Source: an uncultured Ignavibacteria bacterium
GTDB lineage: Bacteria; Bacteroidota; Ignavibacteria; Kapaibacteriales; UBA2268
DNA length: 39,113 nucleotides
Direction of reading: 5' to 3'
NCBI GenBank assembly: GCA_903862655.1
Contig: CAIOZA010000147.1
Coordinates: forward strand, 1-39,113
This document shows, one piece after another, positions 1 through 7,408 of the stretch. The notes under the pieces are model-generated. The model did no database searches and was not told the DNA's origin. It saw only the letters and a program-made list of their open reading frames with translations. A program made the position numbers and the translations under genes. Every line of letters begins with the position of its first letter. Positions within the stretch are counted from its first letter, which is position 1.

Positions 1-1971
1 ATCGGCAAAATTCTTAAATCATCTAAAGATAATTGCACAATAATATATTGTGGAACTCGCAAACGAGTTGAGCAGACGGCTAAAGATCTAAGGGAGCTGA
101 AACATCACATTCTTGCTTATCATGCAGGGTTGCCCGATGATCAGCGAAAAAGAGTACAGGAAGAATTTATCTCTACGCCCAATGCCAGTATCGTAGCTAC
201 AAATGCATTTGGTATGGGTATAGATAAATCCAATGTACGTAATGTTATTCATACCGATTACACAGGGACACTCGAAGCTTACTACCAAGAGGCTGGCAGA
301 GCAGGCAGAGACGGAGATCCTGCCGATTGTTTTCTTTTGTTTAAATCTGCTGATAGAATGTTGCAGGAGTATTTCATTAAAACTAACTTTCCATCTTATC
401 AGGAGCTAAGATCAGTTTATGAAACAATATACGATACTGCTCAGGTAAGCATTGGAGCCAGATCCTACAATCCTCTTTATCTAAGTGACAATGAAATAGG
501 AGTAAAAGCAAGCGTTTCATCGAATCTTGTCAAATCATCACTAAAATTATTCGAAAATGCCGGAATTCTCTACTCCGGAATGCCTGGCGGTCTGGGACAG
601 ATGAAGATTACAGTTGATAAGGATTATCTGTATAATTATTATGAGACCCTGAAAGAGTCTGAACAGAACGTATTAGAATGTCTTCTGCGTTACGTCAGCA
701 GGGAAGCATTCTACAAACCAATTGAATTCGATGAAGCCCGTTTCCTTTCGAAGTTTATGCTCAATGAATCCGCTTTCAGTCAGGCTATAAGGATTTTTTC
801 TTCAGCCGGAATTTTGCATTTCTTTCCTCCGGCATCCGCCAAGGGAATCATGTTTGCTCTCGAAAGAATGAATTTCAAAAATGTTCCTATGAACTTCGAA
901 AAACTTGATCTACGAAGAGAATTAGCCTATAAAAAGCTGGATCTGGTAATTCAATATTCCGAAACTACCCAGTGCAAACGTAACTTCATTCTGGGTTACT
1001 TCGGTGAGACTGACATTTCAGGCGTTTGCGGCAAATGCGATTCGTGCAAATCACATTCTAAGATCGACCTTAACTATTCCAGCAAGAATGAGTATCTTAT
1101 CGATTTGTTACTTAATGCCATTTCAGAGCTGGGAGACAAATTCGGCAAAAATGTTATAATCGATTATCTGCTTGGAAAAAAAGGAAAGATGATTCAGGAC
1201 TGGAAGCTGTTTAAAGGTAAGTTCTATGGTGAAGCTAAGGATAATTCAAAATCAGAGCTTTTATCTGCCCTGGAAATTGCCGAACATAACGGCTTGATTT
1301 CAATTAAGTCCGGACTATACCCCATACTTCAGATAACTAAAAAAGGTGAAACTCATCTTGGAATACTTCCCAAAAGGCTATTCCCCAAAAAAGAAGAGGC
1401 AGACCACAACGTTCAATCCGCATATAAAATTCTGGGTGATCTCCGTAAGGAGCTTGCTGATAAGTTGTCATTAGAAACACGTGGAATTGTGTCAGACCGA
1501 ACTTTACGTCTGATTGCCCGCGAGCTCCCTCAGGATAAAGCTTCACTGCTGGCTATAAACGGTGTCAGTCAGGCTTTTTCAGATAATTTCGGAACTTCTT
1601 TCCTGAATGCTATCAGGGCGATGACTACAAGTGATGATTATCCTATTGAAACAGTTACTGTTTCAAATATCAGACATTTTGAACTGATAAAGAATGAGTT
1701 TTCAAGACAAACTTCACTTACGAATCTGGCTAAGATATTAGAGATGACTGTTCCCGATCTGGCTAAACTTATTCAGGATATACTCCAATCAGGCGAAAAA
1801 CTAAGCATTTCTCATATTATACCGGACTCTGATTATAAAGAAATACTCAAAATTGCCCGATCTAAACCACAAATCATTCTCAAAGACCTAAGAGCTTCTT
1901 TGACAAAAGATATTGATCTTCCCATACTTAGAATAGCACTGGCAAAAGCCAGGAGTGAATTATTTATCTAG
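1..1971 (+). CDS. recQ: ATP-dependent DNA helicase RecQ, 5'-truncated
   Basis: The reading frame is open from base 1, so the start and helicase motifs I to III lie outside the window; 656 residues remain. Visible are the second RecA lobe (IIYCGTRKRVEQ, then TNAFGMGIDK as motif V and QEAGRAGRDG as motif VI with its arginine finger), a RecQ zinc subdomain with Cys325, Cys343, Cys346 and Cys349 of the fragment, a winged-helix region, and an HRDC domain near residues 480-550 (LRKELADKLSLETRGIVSDR). RecQ is a superfamily 2 3'-5' helicase acting in recombination and fork repair in the cytoplasm. After the HRDC there are about 100 further residues of uncertain role. It converges on adk with only 26 bases between the stop codons. 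Family call is secure. Confidence 0.95.
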   Translation: MGKILKSSKDNCTIIYCGTRKRVEQTAKDLRELKHHILAYHAGLPDDQRKRVQEEFISTPNASIVATNAFGMGIDKSNVRNVIHTDYTGTLEAYYQEAGRAGRDGDPADCFLLFKSADRMLQEYFIKTNFPSYQELRSVYETIYDTAQVSIGARSYNPLYLSDNEIGVKASVSSNLVKSSLKLFENAGILYSGMPGGLGQMKITVDKDYLYNYYETLKESEQNVLECLLRYVSREAFYKPIEFDEARFLSKFMLNESAFSQAIRIFSSAGILHFFPPASAKGIMFALERMNFKNVPMNFEKLDLRRELAYKKLDLVIQYSETTQCKRNFILGYFGETDISGVCGKCDSCKSHSKIDLNYSSKNEYLIDLLLNAISELGDKFGKNVIIDYLLGKKGKMIQDWKLFKGKFYGEAKDNSKSELLSALEIAEHNGLISIKSGLYPILQITKKGETHLGILPKRLFPKKEEADHNVQSAYKILGDLRKELADKLSLETRGIVSDRTLRLIARELPQDKASLLAINGVSQAFSDNFGTSFLNAIRAMTTSDDYPIETVTVSNIRHFELIKNEFSRQTSLTNLAKILEMTVPDLAKLIQDILQSGEKLSISHIIPDSDYKEILKIARSKPQIILKDLRASLTKDIDLPILRIALAKARSELFI

Positions 1972-1997
1972 AAAAATGCAGAATAGTAATCAAATTT

Positions 1998-2657
1998 CTA
2001 CTTATGATTCCCTATTTTATCCAAAACAGATTTGATCGATGAATAAATATCGTCGATTTCACCGACTCCATTTATCATCATAACTTTGTCCTCATTCTGG
2101 TAAAAATCTATAAGTGGCTTTGTCTGTGCTTCATATACATTCAACCGATTCTTTATCGCTTCTTCCTGATCGTCATCGCGTTGGTAGAGTTCACCATTAT
2201 CGAAATCGCAAATACCTTCCACCTTTGGTGGGTTGTAAATAATATGATATGATCTGTTGCATGAACGGCATGTTCTGCGTGCTGTCAGCCTTTTGATTAA
2301 TTCGTCAGCAGGAACCGACAGAACAAGCACTCCATCCAGATTGTCTCCTAGCTCTTCGAGCAGTTTGTCGAGTGCTTCTGCCTGTTTGACTGTACGTGGA
2401 AAGCCATCGAGAATATATCCATTTGCATATTCTGGTTTTATTATTTCATCGTTCAGCATTCCGATTACTATTTCATCGGGAACTAAGTTCCCGCCACCCA
2501 TATACGACTGTGCTTTTTTCCCGAGTTCTGTACCAAGCTTCCGGTTCAATCTAAACAAATCACCCGTTGACAATTGGACAGTATTATATTCTTTACAAAT
2601 ACGTTCTGCTTGTGTGCCCTTGCCTGCTCCGGGAGGACCAATAAAAATTAGTTTCAT
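1998..2657 (-). CDS. adk: Adenylate kinase
   Basis: 219 residues, a normal long-type adenylate kinase, converting ATP + AMP to 2 ADP in the cytoplasm. The P-loop GPPGAGKGTQ is at residues 7-16, the AMP-binding STGDLFR at 30-36 and DGFPRT at 84-89. The LID carries Cys130, Cys133, Cys150 and Asp153, the same CCCD zinc set and the same numbering as the Bacillus subtilis enzyme, so this is a structural-zinc form. The start is the ATG at 2655-2657, right before the usual MKLIFIGPPGAGKG. It lies alone on the minus strand, convergent with recQ and divergent from the LOG-family gene. Confidence 0.97.
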   Translation of the reverse strand: MKLIFIGPPGAGKGTQAERICKEYNTVQLSTGDLFRLNRKLGTELGKKAQSYMGGGNLVPDEIVIGMLNDEIIKPEYANGYILDGFPRTVKQAEALDKLLEELGDNLDGVLVLSVPADELIKRLTARRTCRSCNRSYHIIYNPPKVEGICDFDNGELYQRDDDQEEAIKNRLNVYEAQTKPLIDFYQNEDKVMMINGVGEIDDIYSSIKSVLDKIGNHK

Positions 2658-2780
2658 AACAAATTAATATTTTGAGATAAAAACTTTAATGAATTTTAAA
2701 ATAAGAAATTAATTCATTCTTTTCAAGTCATTTTCATTTTTTCATTGATTTAATGCTTATTTAATGTGTTTCGAATTCCT

Positions 2781-2788
2781 TAACTTTG
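2781..2788 (+). promoter_or_regulatory. Possible Bacteroidota-type -7 box before the LOG gene
   Basis: TAACTTTG matches the Bacteroidota -7 consensus TAnnTTTG exactly. A convincing -33 TTTG is not seen at the usual spacing. If real, transcription would begin near 2794, which is after the upstream ATG at 2764 and before the ATG at 2818. This supports the shorter protein. Confidence 0.4.
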
Positions 2789-2817
2789 TGAATTGGTTAA
2801 ATGATAAAAACAAGAGA

Positions 2818-3408
2818 ATGATTAATAGTATATGTGTTTTTTGTGCATCGAGCAAAAATGTAAATCCATTTTTTCTTGATTCTGCTTTCAAGCTTGGATC
2901 TGAACTAGCTAAGATGAATATTGACATTATCTATGGCGGTGGCAAAGTAGGGTTAATGGGACGTCTTTCCGATGGTGCACTTGCCAATCGCGGTAAGGTT
3001 ATCGGCTTTATACCGGAGTTTATGGTAGCAAAGGAATGGGGCAGAGATGATATCGATGAACTGAATGTGGTTGAAACTATACATCTTAGAGAATCTAAAT
3101 TGATTCACAGTGCAGATGCGATTATTGCACTTCCCGGTGGTATCGGCACAATGGAAGAGCTGTTGCAGGCTTTAGCATGGAAGTTCCTCGGCATCATCGA
3201 TAAGCCCGTTTACATCATCAATCTCGACGGCTACTATGACGATCTTCTCAGAATGATGGAGAAATCAATCTCAGAAAAATTCATGGGTGAAGCATTCACT
3301 ATATCGTGGAAGGTCTTCAATTCTATCGATGAGGTTCTGACCGAAATTAAATCTGTTAATGAAAGCAATAAATTTTCGGATTTTATTCCCGATCAAAATT
3401 TAACTTGA
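2818..3408 (+). CDS. LOG family protein (TIGR00730), cytokinin riboside 5'-monophosphate phosphoribohydrolase-like
   Basis: Rossmann-like LOG/lysine-decarboxylase-like fold of 196 residues from this start. Typical motifs are SICVFCASS at the N-terminus, YGGGKVGLMG for nucleotide binding, and the signature PGGIGTMEE with its catalytic glutamate. Characterised relatives split nucleoside 5'-monophosphates into base and ribose 5-phosphate; the bacterial role is often nucleotide salvage or housekeeping. I prefer the ATG at 2818 because the family normally starts within a few residues of SICVFC and because a -7 box lies at 2781-2788. The frame could also open at 2764, adding 18 residues without family similarity. 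The old label 'lysine decarboxylase' is not supported. Confidence 0.88.
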   Translation: MINSICVFCASSKNVNPFFLDSAFKLGSELAKMNIDIIYGGGKVGLMGRLSDGALANRGKVIGFIPEFMVAKEWGRDDIDELNVVETIHLRESKLIHSADAIIALPGGIGTMEELLQALAWKFLGIIDKPVYIINLDGYYDDLLRMMEKSISEKFMGEAFTISWKVFNSIDEVLTEIKSVNESNKFSDFIPDQNLT

Positions 3409-3420
3409 AATTAATGTATT

Positions 3421-3446
3421 GGTAGGTTAAGCATCCTTGCTTGACC
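3421..3446. repeat. Short palindromic repeat (GGTTAAGC / GCTTGACC arms)
   Basis: Arms GGTTAAGC (3425-3432) and GCTTGACC (3439-3446) pair with one mismatch around a 6-base loop, preceded by GGTA. It sits between the LOG and Dabb genes. It has the same GTAGG-plus-palindrome style as the elements found inside sorting domains elsewhere in the window. It could act as a weak terminator, but there is no T-run after it. Confidence 0.6.
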
Positions 3447-3493
3447 AAATAGAATTTTAAACATAAAAATAATTAAATATATCAAGATATAAC

Positions 3494-3796
3494 ATGATAA
3501 GACACATAATATTGATAAAATTCTACGATGAAGCTGACGGCAGATCCAAAGCCGAGAATGTGCAGCTTGTAGCAAAAATGCTCAGAGCTCTACCGGCACA
3601 GATAGAAACAATCAAAAGCTTCGAAGTCGGAATCAATGAATACGATTCTCCCAGAGCATTCGATCTTTCGATTTTTGCTGATTACGATAATTGGAATGAT
3701 TTGGAGTTCTACATCAAGCATCCGGCTCACGTTGCAGTAGTCGAATTCCTTAACAAGGTGCGCGAGGTTACACATTCCTGCGATTATGAGGTTTAA
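3494..3796 (+). CDS. Dabb (stress-responsive A/B barrel) domain protein
   Basis: 100 residues, the length of a single dimeric alpha-beta barrel (Dabb, ferredoxin-like) domain. It opens with IRHIILIKF, has a central helix pair, and ends with the typical FYIKHPAHVAVVEFL segment and a VTHSCDYEV tail strand. No catalytic residues can be assigned; Dabb proteins range from unknown stress proteins to polyketide cyclases. Its stop is 7 bases before the next gene, so the two are probably co-transcribed, although nothing links their functions. Confidence 0.85.
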   Translation: MIRHIILIKFYDEADGRSKAENVQLVAKMLRALPAQIETIKSFEVGINEYDSPRAFDLSIFADYDNWNDLEFYIKHPAHVAVVEFLNKVREVTHSCDYEV

Positions 3797-3803
3797 CGGA
3801 TAA

Positions 3804-5417
3804 ATGGAAGAAGCAAAAGTCTGGTCGAATTCAAAATTTTTCACTAAGTTCCTGTTGGTTCTGGCTGTGCTCCCATGGCTTGGATACATCACAGTCGGAA
3901 TCATTAACGAAGACTTTTTAATATTAAGTTGGATGTCGCCTCATACATTCTTCGAAGCATTCAATAACTTCTTTCAACGTGAAGTCGGTGGACCATATTG
4001 GCGTCCCGTCGTTTGGACTCTGGACACGATGACCAAGTTCCTCTTCCAATACAACTCTATCCCATATCATATCACAAACATAGCCATCTATGCTACAATT
4101 TGCTGGCTATTCTACAAACTCCTTCAAAAGCTGGAGTTCGAGGAAATATCTGCCCGCATCGGAGCATTTATATTTACGATTTTACCTGCACATGAATTAT
4201 CCGTCGCATGGATCGCAGGACGCACCGATACCGTAATGGCTCTGTTCCTGCTTCTGTCGTTGCATCTATATCTAAGACCAGAAAAGAAAATCCTTCTAAT
4301 CATATTATCAGCATTTCTTTTTCTGCTTTCAATCATGAGCAAGGAACCTGCTTATGCCGCAGTTCTGCTCCCATTGCTCTTACTTCTGAAAGAAGATACA
4401 AATAAATCAAGGATAAAACCTGCTCTATACGCAACAATCACTGCATTTGCTCTGGTTTCGTTTGTGCTACTTTACAGATTCTTCGTAATCGGCGGAACTC
4501 CTTTCCAATCCTCGAACTTCGAGAGTATAAGCTTATGGAAATTTGCTCAGAACTTCCTCCTATATATTCCTATTAGCTTCATACAGGCAGACCAGTTCGA
4601 GATTATCATTTCTTGGCTGAGATCAAATTTTGTCTATGCTCTTTTCGGCTGGACAATCGCATTTTCAGTGCTTTATCTTGTCATCAGAAAGCTAATCACA
4701 CTTCGAGGAAAACAACTGAAGCTCTTCCTCTTCGGGATAGGATGGTTCGTCATTTTCATCATTCCTGCATGTGCCAGGTTCGGGCAGTGGTATTCGTTCA
4801 CAGCTTCTATGGGATTGATTATCGCAGCTCTCAGCCTGTTCAAAATAGATTATCGCAAACCACTGCATCAGGCTGTAATGCTCATAATCATCATCACAGG
4901 AATTTTCTCGATCACCGTTACTGCTGTGCGAGCAGGCAAGTGGCATCACGCAGCGAATGTTGCCCAAACATCGCTCTCGAATCTCAAATACAAACCTGCG
5001 ACAGTTGATACAATGATCTTCCTTGCCGTTCCCGATAAGATTGACAGAATTAACACCTACAAAATCGGTTTCACGCAGGCTGTCTGGTACTATCTGAACA
5101 ACAGAAACATCGAAGTATCGCCACAGCTGAGAATCGAAATGCAGAAGGACACAAAAATTACCTATAAGATACTCACTCCAAGCCAAATCGAGCTGACAGC
5201 CACAAATGCCCGTTTCGTAAACTACGGCACAATCTCGCGTGCTGTAATCAAGGACGAGAAGCTCTCCTATCGCGACGGTTTCCAGACAATCGAAATCACA
5301 ACCGAAACAATGCCCCAAATCACGACCAAAGCCATCGTAAATATATTAGACACAACGCTTCTGAACAAAATTTTCATTTTCGATGGAAAGCAGTTTGTGA
5401 GGCTGAGGAAATATTAG
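3804..5417 (+). CDS. GT-C fold multipass membrane protein, glycosyltransferase family 39-like
   Basis: 537 residues with roughly ten hydrophobic segments through residue 370, then a soluble C-terminal domain of about 160 residues. The first periplasmic loop has the pattern GGPYWRPVVW...YNSIPYHITN and a later loop has LPAHELSVAWIAGRTD. These match the WRP and HP..E.VAWI.GR.D signatures of O-mannosyltransferase/TMTC-like GT-C enzymes, which use lipid-linked sugars. Unlike many homologues it has no TPR tail. Substrate and acceptor cannot be read from sequence. It follows the Dabb gene by 7 bases. Moderate confidence in the fold, low in a specific reaction. Confidence 0.7.
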   Translation: MEEAKVWSNSKFFTKFLLVLAVLPWLGYITVGIINEDFLILSWMSPHTFFEAFNNFFQREVGGPYWRPVVWTLDTMTKFLFQYNSIPYHITNIAIYATICWLFYKLLQKLEFEEISARIGAFIFTILPAHELSVAWIAGRTDTVMALFLLLSLHLYLRPEKKILLIILSAFLFLLSIMSKEPAYAAVLLPLLLLLKEDTNKSRIKPALYATITAFALVSFVLLYRFFVIGGTPFQSSNFESISLWKFAQNFLLYIPISFIQADQFEIIISWLRSNFVYALFGWTIAFSVLYLVIRKLITLRGKQLKLFLFGIGWFVIFIIPACARFGQWYSFTASMGLIIAALSLFKIDYRKPLHQAVMLIIIITGIFSITVTAVRAGKWHHAANVAQTSLSNLKYKPATVDTMIFLAVPDKIDRINTYKIGFTQAVWYYLNNRNIEVSPQLRIEMQKDTKITYKILTPSQIELTATNARFVNYGTISRAVIKDEKLSYRDGFQTIEITTETMPQITTKAIVNILDTTLLNKIFIFDGKQFVRLRKY

Positions 5418-5496
5418 AGAAGTTATGTAACTATTTTATCCTTTGATGTGTCTTTACTGTAATAATGGTAACAAATTGAATCATTACTTATTCTGA

Positions 5497-6369
5497 ATGG
5501 ATTATAAAATGAAAAAAATATTTGCTATTTTGTTCTTTATTGTCATAACAGTTATCATTGTTCAAGCTCAGGTAGTTAAATATTATCCTGCAAAAGATGG
5601 ATTAGATTATATTTTATCGGAATATAAATCTGTTATTGGAGACACAGCCCAGTTATATTCAATTGTAAGCCATAGATGGAATGAGTTCGATTTTTACAAT
5701 AATAAGGGATTAAGCCGAAATTGGGGTTATACATTTTGTACAAACGATAGTTGTTTTGAATTCATTGTTACGAATATTGACAATGTGAATTCCTATATAA
5801 TTAAAAGAAATTTAAATTACTTTGATGATTACGATGACTTCCCAATTCCGGTAGACTCAATAAATTGTTATAGCGACTCACTCCAATATTTAAGATGTGA
5901 TATTTATAATACTGTATGCTCTGAATATAGTTTATATAATCTTGGTTATAGGAATAATTCAACTTGGATATTTATTTTTATTAGCGGTTTTGACACCACA
6001 AACAACAGACCTATACACGAAGTAAGTGATCAACATGTTTATGTTTTTAACAATACAGGAGATTGCTTTGTCGGCAATATGGATGTTAAAGATAATCCTA
6101 AATTGAAAAATAATTCTAATATAATTCTTTCTCCCAATCCTTCTCACGATTTCATTGAAATTTCTGTAGGGACACGGCGTGCCGTGTCCGAACAAAGCGA
6201 TGTTAGGATATATAATGTGTTTGGGCAGAGCGTGTCCACCCCTTACCCCACCCCAGCCCTCCCCGCTAGCAGGGAGGGAGTAAGAATCGATGTCTCCGGC
6301 TTGGCTCCGGGTATTTATTTCGTGAGGATTGGGGATAGAGTTCGGAAGTTTCTGAAAATTAATAATTAA
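5497..6369 (+). CDS. Secreted protein with T9SS type A sorting domain, body of unknown function
   Basis: 290 residues. A signal peptide is clear (KKIFAILFFIVITVIIVQAQ). The start may be the ATG at 5497 or the one at 5509, which gives MKKIFAILFF directly. Residues about 25-200 are rich in Asp, Asn, Ser and Tyr and match no family I recognise. From about residue 207 comes a T9SS sorting domain: SPNPSHDFIEISVG, DVRIYNVFGQ, RIDVSGLAPGIYFVRIGD, ending in RKFLKINN. Two palindromic repeats are read in frame inside it, encoding TRRAVSEQ after EISVG and a proline-rich stretch after FGQ. The protein should be exported by Sec and then attached to or released from the outer surface by T9SS. Confidence 0.85.
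   Translation: MDYKMKKIFAILFFIVITVIIVQAQVVKYYPAKDGLDYILSEYKSVIGDTAQLYSIVSHRWNEFDFYNNKGLSRNWGYTFCTNDSCFEFIVTNIDNVNSYIIKRNLNYFDDYDDFPIPVDSINCYSDSLQYLRCDIYNTVCSEYSLYNLGYRNNSTWIFIFISGFDTTNNRPIHEVSDQHVYVFNNTGDCFVGNMDVKDNPKLKNNSNIILSPNPSHDFIEISVGTRRAVSEQSDVRIYNVFGQSVSTPYPTPALPASREGVRIDVSGLAPGIYFVRIGDRVRKFLKINN
6170..6189. repeat. In-frame palindrome inside T9SS sorting domain, site 1
   Basis: Arms GGACACGGC and GCCGTGTCC flank a 2-base centre. The element lies immediately after the codons for EISVG and is followed by AACAAAGCGATGTT, which resumes the sorting domain. At the same point the genes at 15119 and 31161 carry different palindromes. Confidence 0.85.
6257..6278. repeat. In-frame GC-rich palindrome inside T9SS sorting domain, site 2
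   Basis: CCCTCCC (6257-6263) pairs with GGGAGGG (6272-6278), with GCTAGC at the centre and one mismatch. It sits in a C-rich run (about 6229-6281) between the codons for FGQ and RIDVSG. It is the second recurrent insertion position in this sorting-domain lineage. Confidence 0.75.
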
Positions 6370-6423
6370 AATATTTAATGGAATTATTAGTTATTTAATT
6401 AAAATATGGAATAAAAATTCGAT

Positions 6424-6910
<487 letters not shown>

Positions 6911-6939
6911 ATAATTCAATTTCATTGAAATTTCCGTAG

Positions 6940-6959
6940 GGGCGAACGGCCGTTCGCCC
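6940..6959. repeat. 20-bp perfect palindrome, sorting-domain site 1
   Basis: GGGCGAACGGCCGTTCGCCC is a perfect palindrome within GTAGG...TTACA context. The same 20 bases with the same flanks occur in the sorting domain of the gene at 15119-17215. Confidence 0.9.
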
Positions 6960-7010
6960 TTACAAAGCGAGATCGAAATCTTCAATGTTTATGGTCAAAC
7001 TGTATTGTCT

Positions 7011-7038
7011 GTAGTGGTAATTCATGAATTGCCCCTAC
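7011..7038. repeat. Palindrome at sorting-domain site 2 of fragment 1
   Basis: GTAG ... CTAC ends enclose an AATTCATGAATT core, giving an imperfect 28-base palindrome between the codons for the VYGQ and RVDVSG motifs. Its outer GTAG/CCCCTAC ends match those of the GGGCGAAC-type elements. Confidence 0.75.
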
Positions 7039-7128
7039 GAGTGGATGTCTCCGGCTTAGCTCCAGGCATGTATTTTGTGAGGATGGGGGAGACAGTTCAA
7101 AAGTTCATAAAGTTGTAAAGATATATTC

Positions 7129-7198
7129 AGCTACGGAGTAGCGACCTGTTTGTAGAAAACGGAAAATAAAATGAACAAGAGCTCCATCGGAGCGACCT
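7129..7198. repeat. Two degenerate copies of an AGCNNCGGAG..AGCGACCT repeat
   Basis: CAGCTACGGAGTAGCGACCT followed by GTTTGTAGAAAAC at 7129-7160, and GAGCTCCATCGGAGCGACCT at 7179-7198, share the core AGCT..(A)CGGAG...AGCGACCT. They separate the two orphan sorting-domain fragments. From memory, very similar short repeats (GGAGCGACCTGTTTGTAGAAAA) are common in FCB-group genomes. The second copy runs directly into the second fragment, which starts truncated. Confidence 0.65.
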
Positions 7199-7202
7199 AA
7201 AA

Positions 7203-7364
7203 ACATCAGAGATAATGAATGTATTTGGTCAAATCCTGTCCACCCCTGTCTGCTCCGCAGCCACCCCCACCAGCGGGGGACAGAGAATCGATGTCTCCGG
7301 CTTGGCTCCGGGCATGTATTTTGTGAGGATTGGAGATAAAGTCGAGAAGTTTATAAAGTTGTGA
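7203..7364 (+). pseudogene. Orphan T9SS sorting-domain fragment 2, truncated
   Basis: The frame reads SEIMNVFGQILSTPVC, then RIDVSGLAPGMYFVRIGDKV and EKFIKL to the TGA at 7362-7364. It lacks the PNP...FIEISVG half of the domain and begins right after a repeat copy. A proline-rich insert with local self-complementarity (GTCCACCCC.., GGGGGACAG) occupies site 2. The last 75 bases are almost identical to those of fragment 1 and of the full genes at 5497 and 31161. It is not a functional gene. Confidence 0.83.
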
Positions 7365-7369
7365 TGATA

Positions 7370-7395
7370 CTTAGCAATTATTTCATGTTGCTAAG
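7370..7395. terminator. Hairpin between convergent units
   Basis: CTTAGCAA (7370-7377) pairs with TTGCTAAG (7388-7395) around a 10-base loop. It sits between the last sorting-domain fragment (plus) and the stop of the UvrD-type helicase (minus). There is no strong T-run on either side, so it may only be a weak bidirectional terminator. Confidence 0.4.
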
Positions 7396-7408
7396 CTTAA
7401 TTCTCAAC

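Larger units (their letters stand above)
6915..7118 (+). pseudogene. Orphan T9SS sorting-domain fragment 1
   Basis: A 67-codon open stretch plus stop with no start codon reads FNFIEISVGANGRSPLQ, then SEIEIFNVYGQ, RVDVSGLAPGMYFVRMGE and VQKFIKL. This is the C-terminal two thirds of the same sorting domain seen in neighbouring secreted proteins, but no protein body precedes it: a TAA stands in frame at 6912-6914, just after the DUF2442 stop. It contains a palindrome at each of the two usual positions. Either it is the remnant of a deleted cargo gene, or the sorting-domain DNA was copied here on its own. Confidence 0.85.

Noticed and set aside
2764-2817. Longer start for the LOG-family protein
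   Set aside because: The extra 18 residues match nothing in the family and the likely -7 box falls inside this stretch.
4692-5318. 208-codon minus-strand frame inside the GT-C membrane protein gene
   Set aside because: It is fully antisense to a well-supported membrane protein, its translation has no family features, and it reflects codon bias of the sense gene.
6915-7364. Could the clustered palindromes be a CRISPR array?
   Set aside because: The repeats differ in sequence, are not evenly spaced, lie partly in reading frames, and no cas gene is near.
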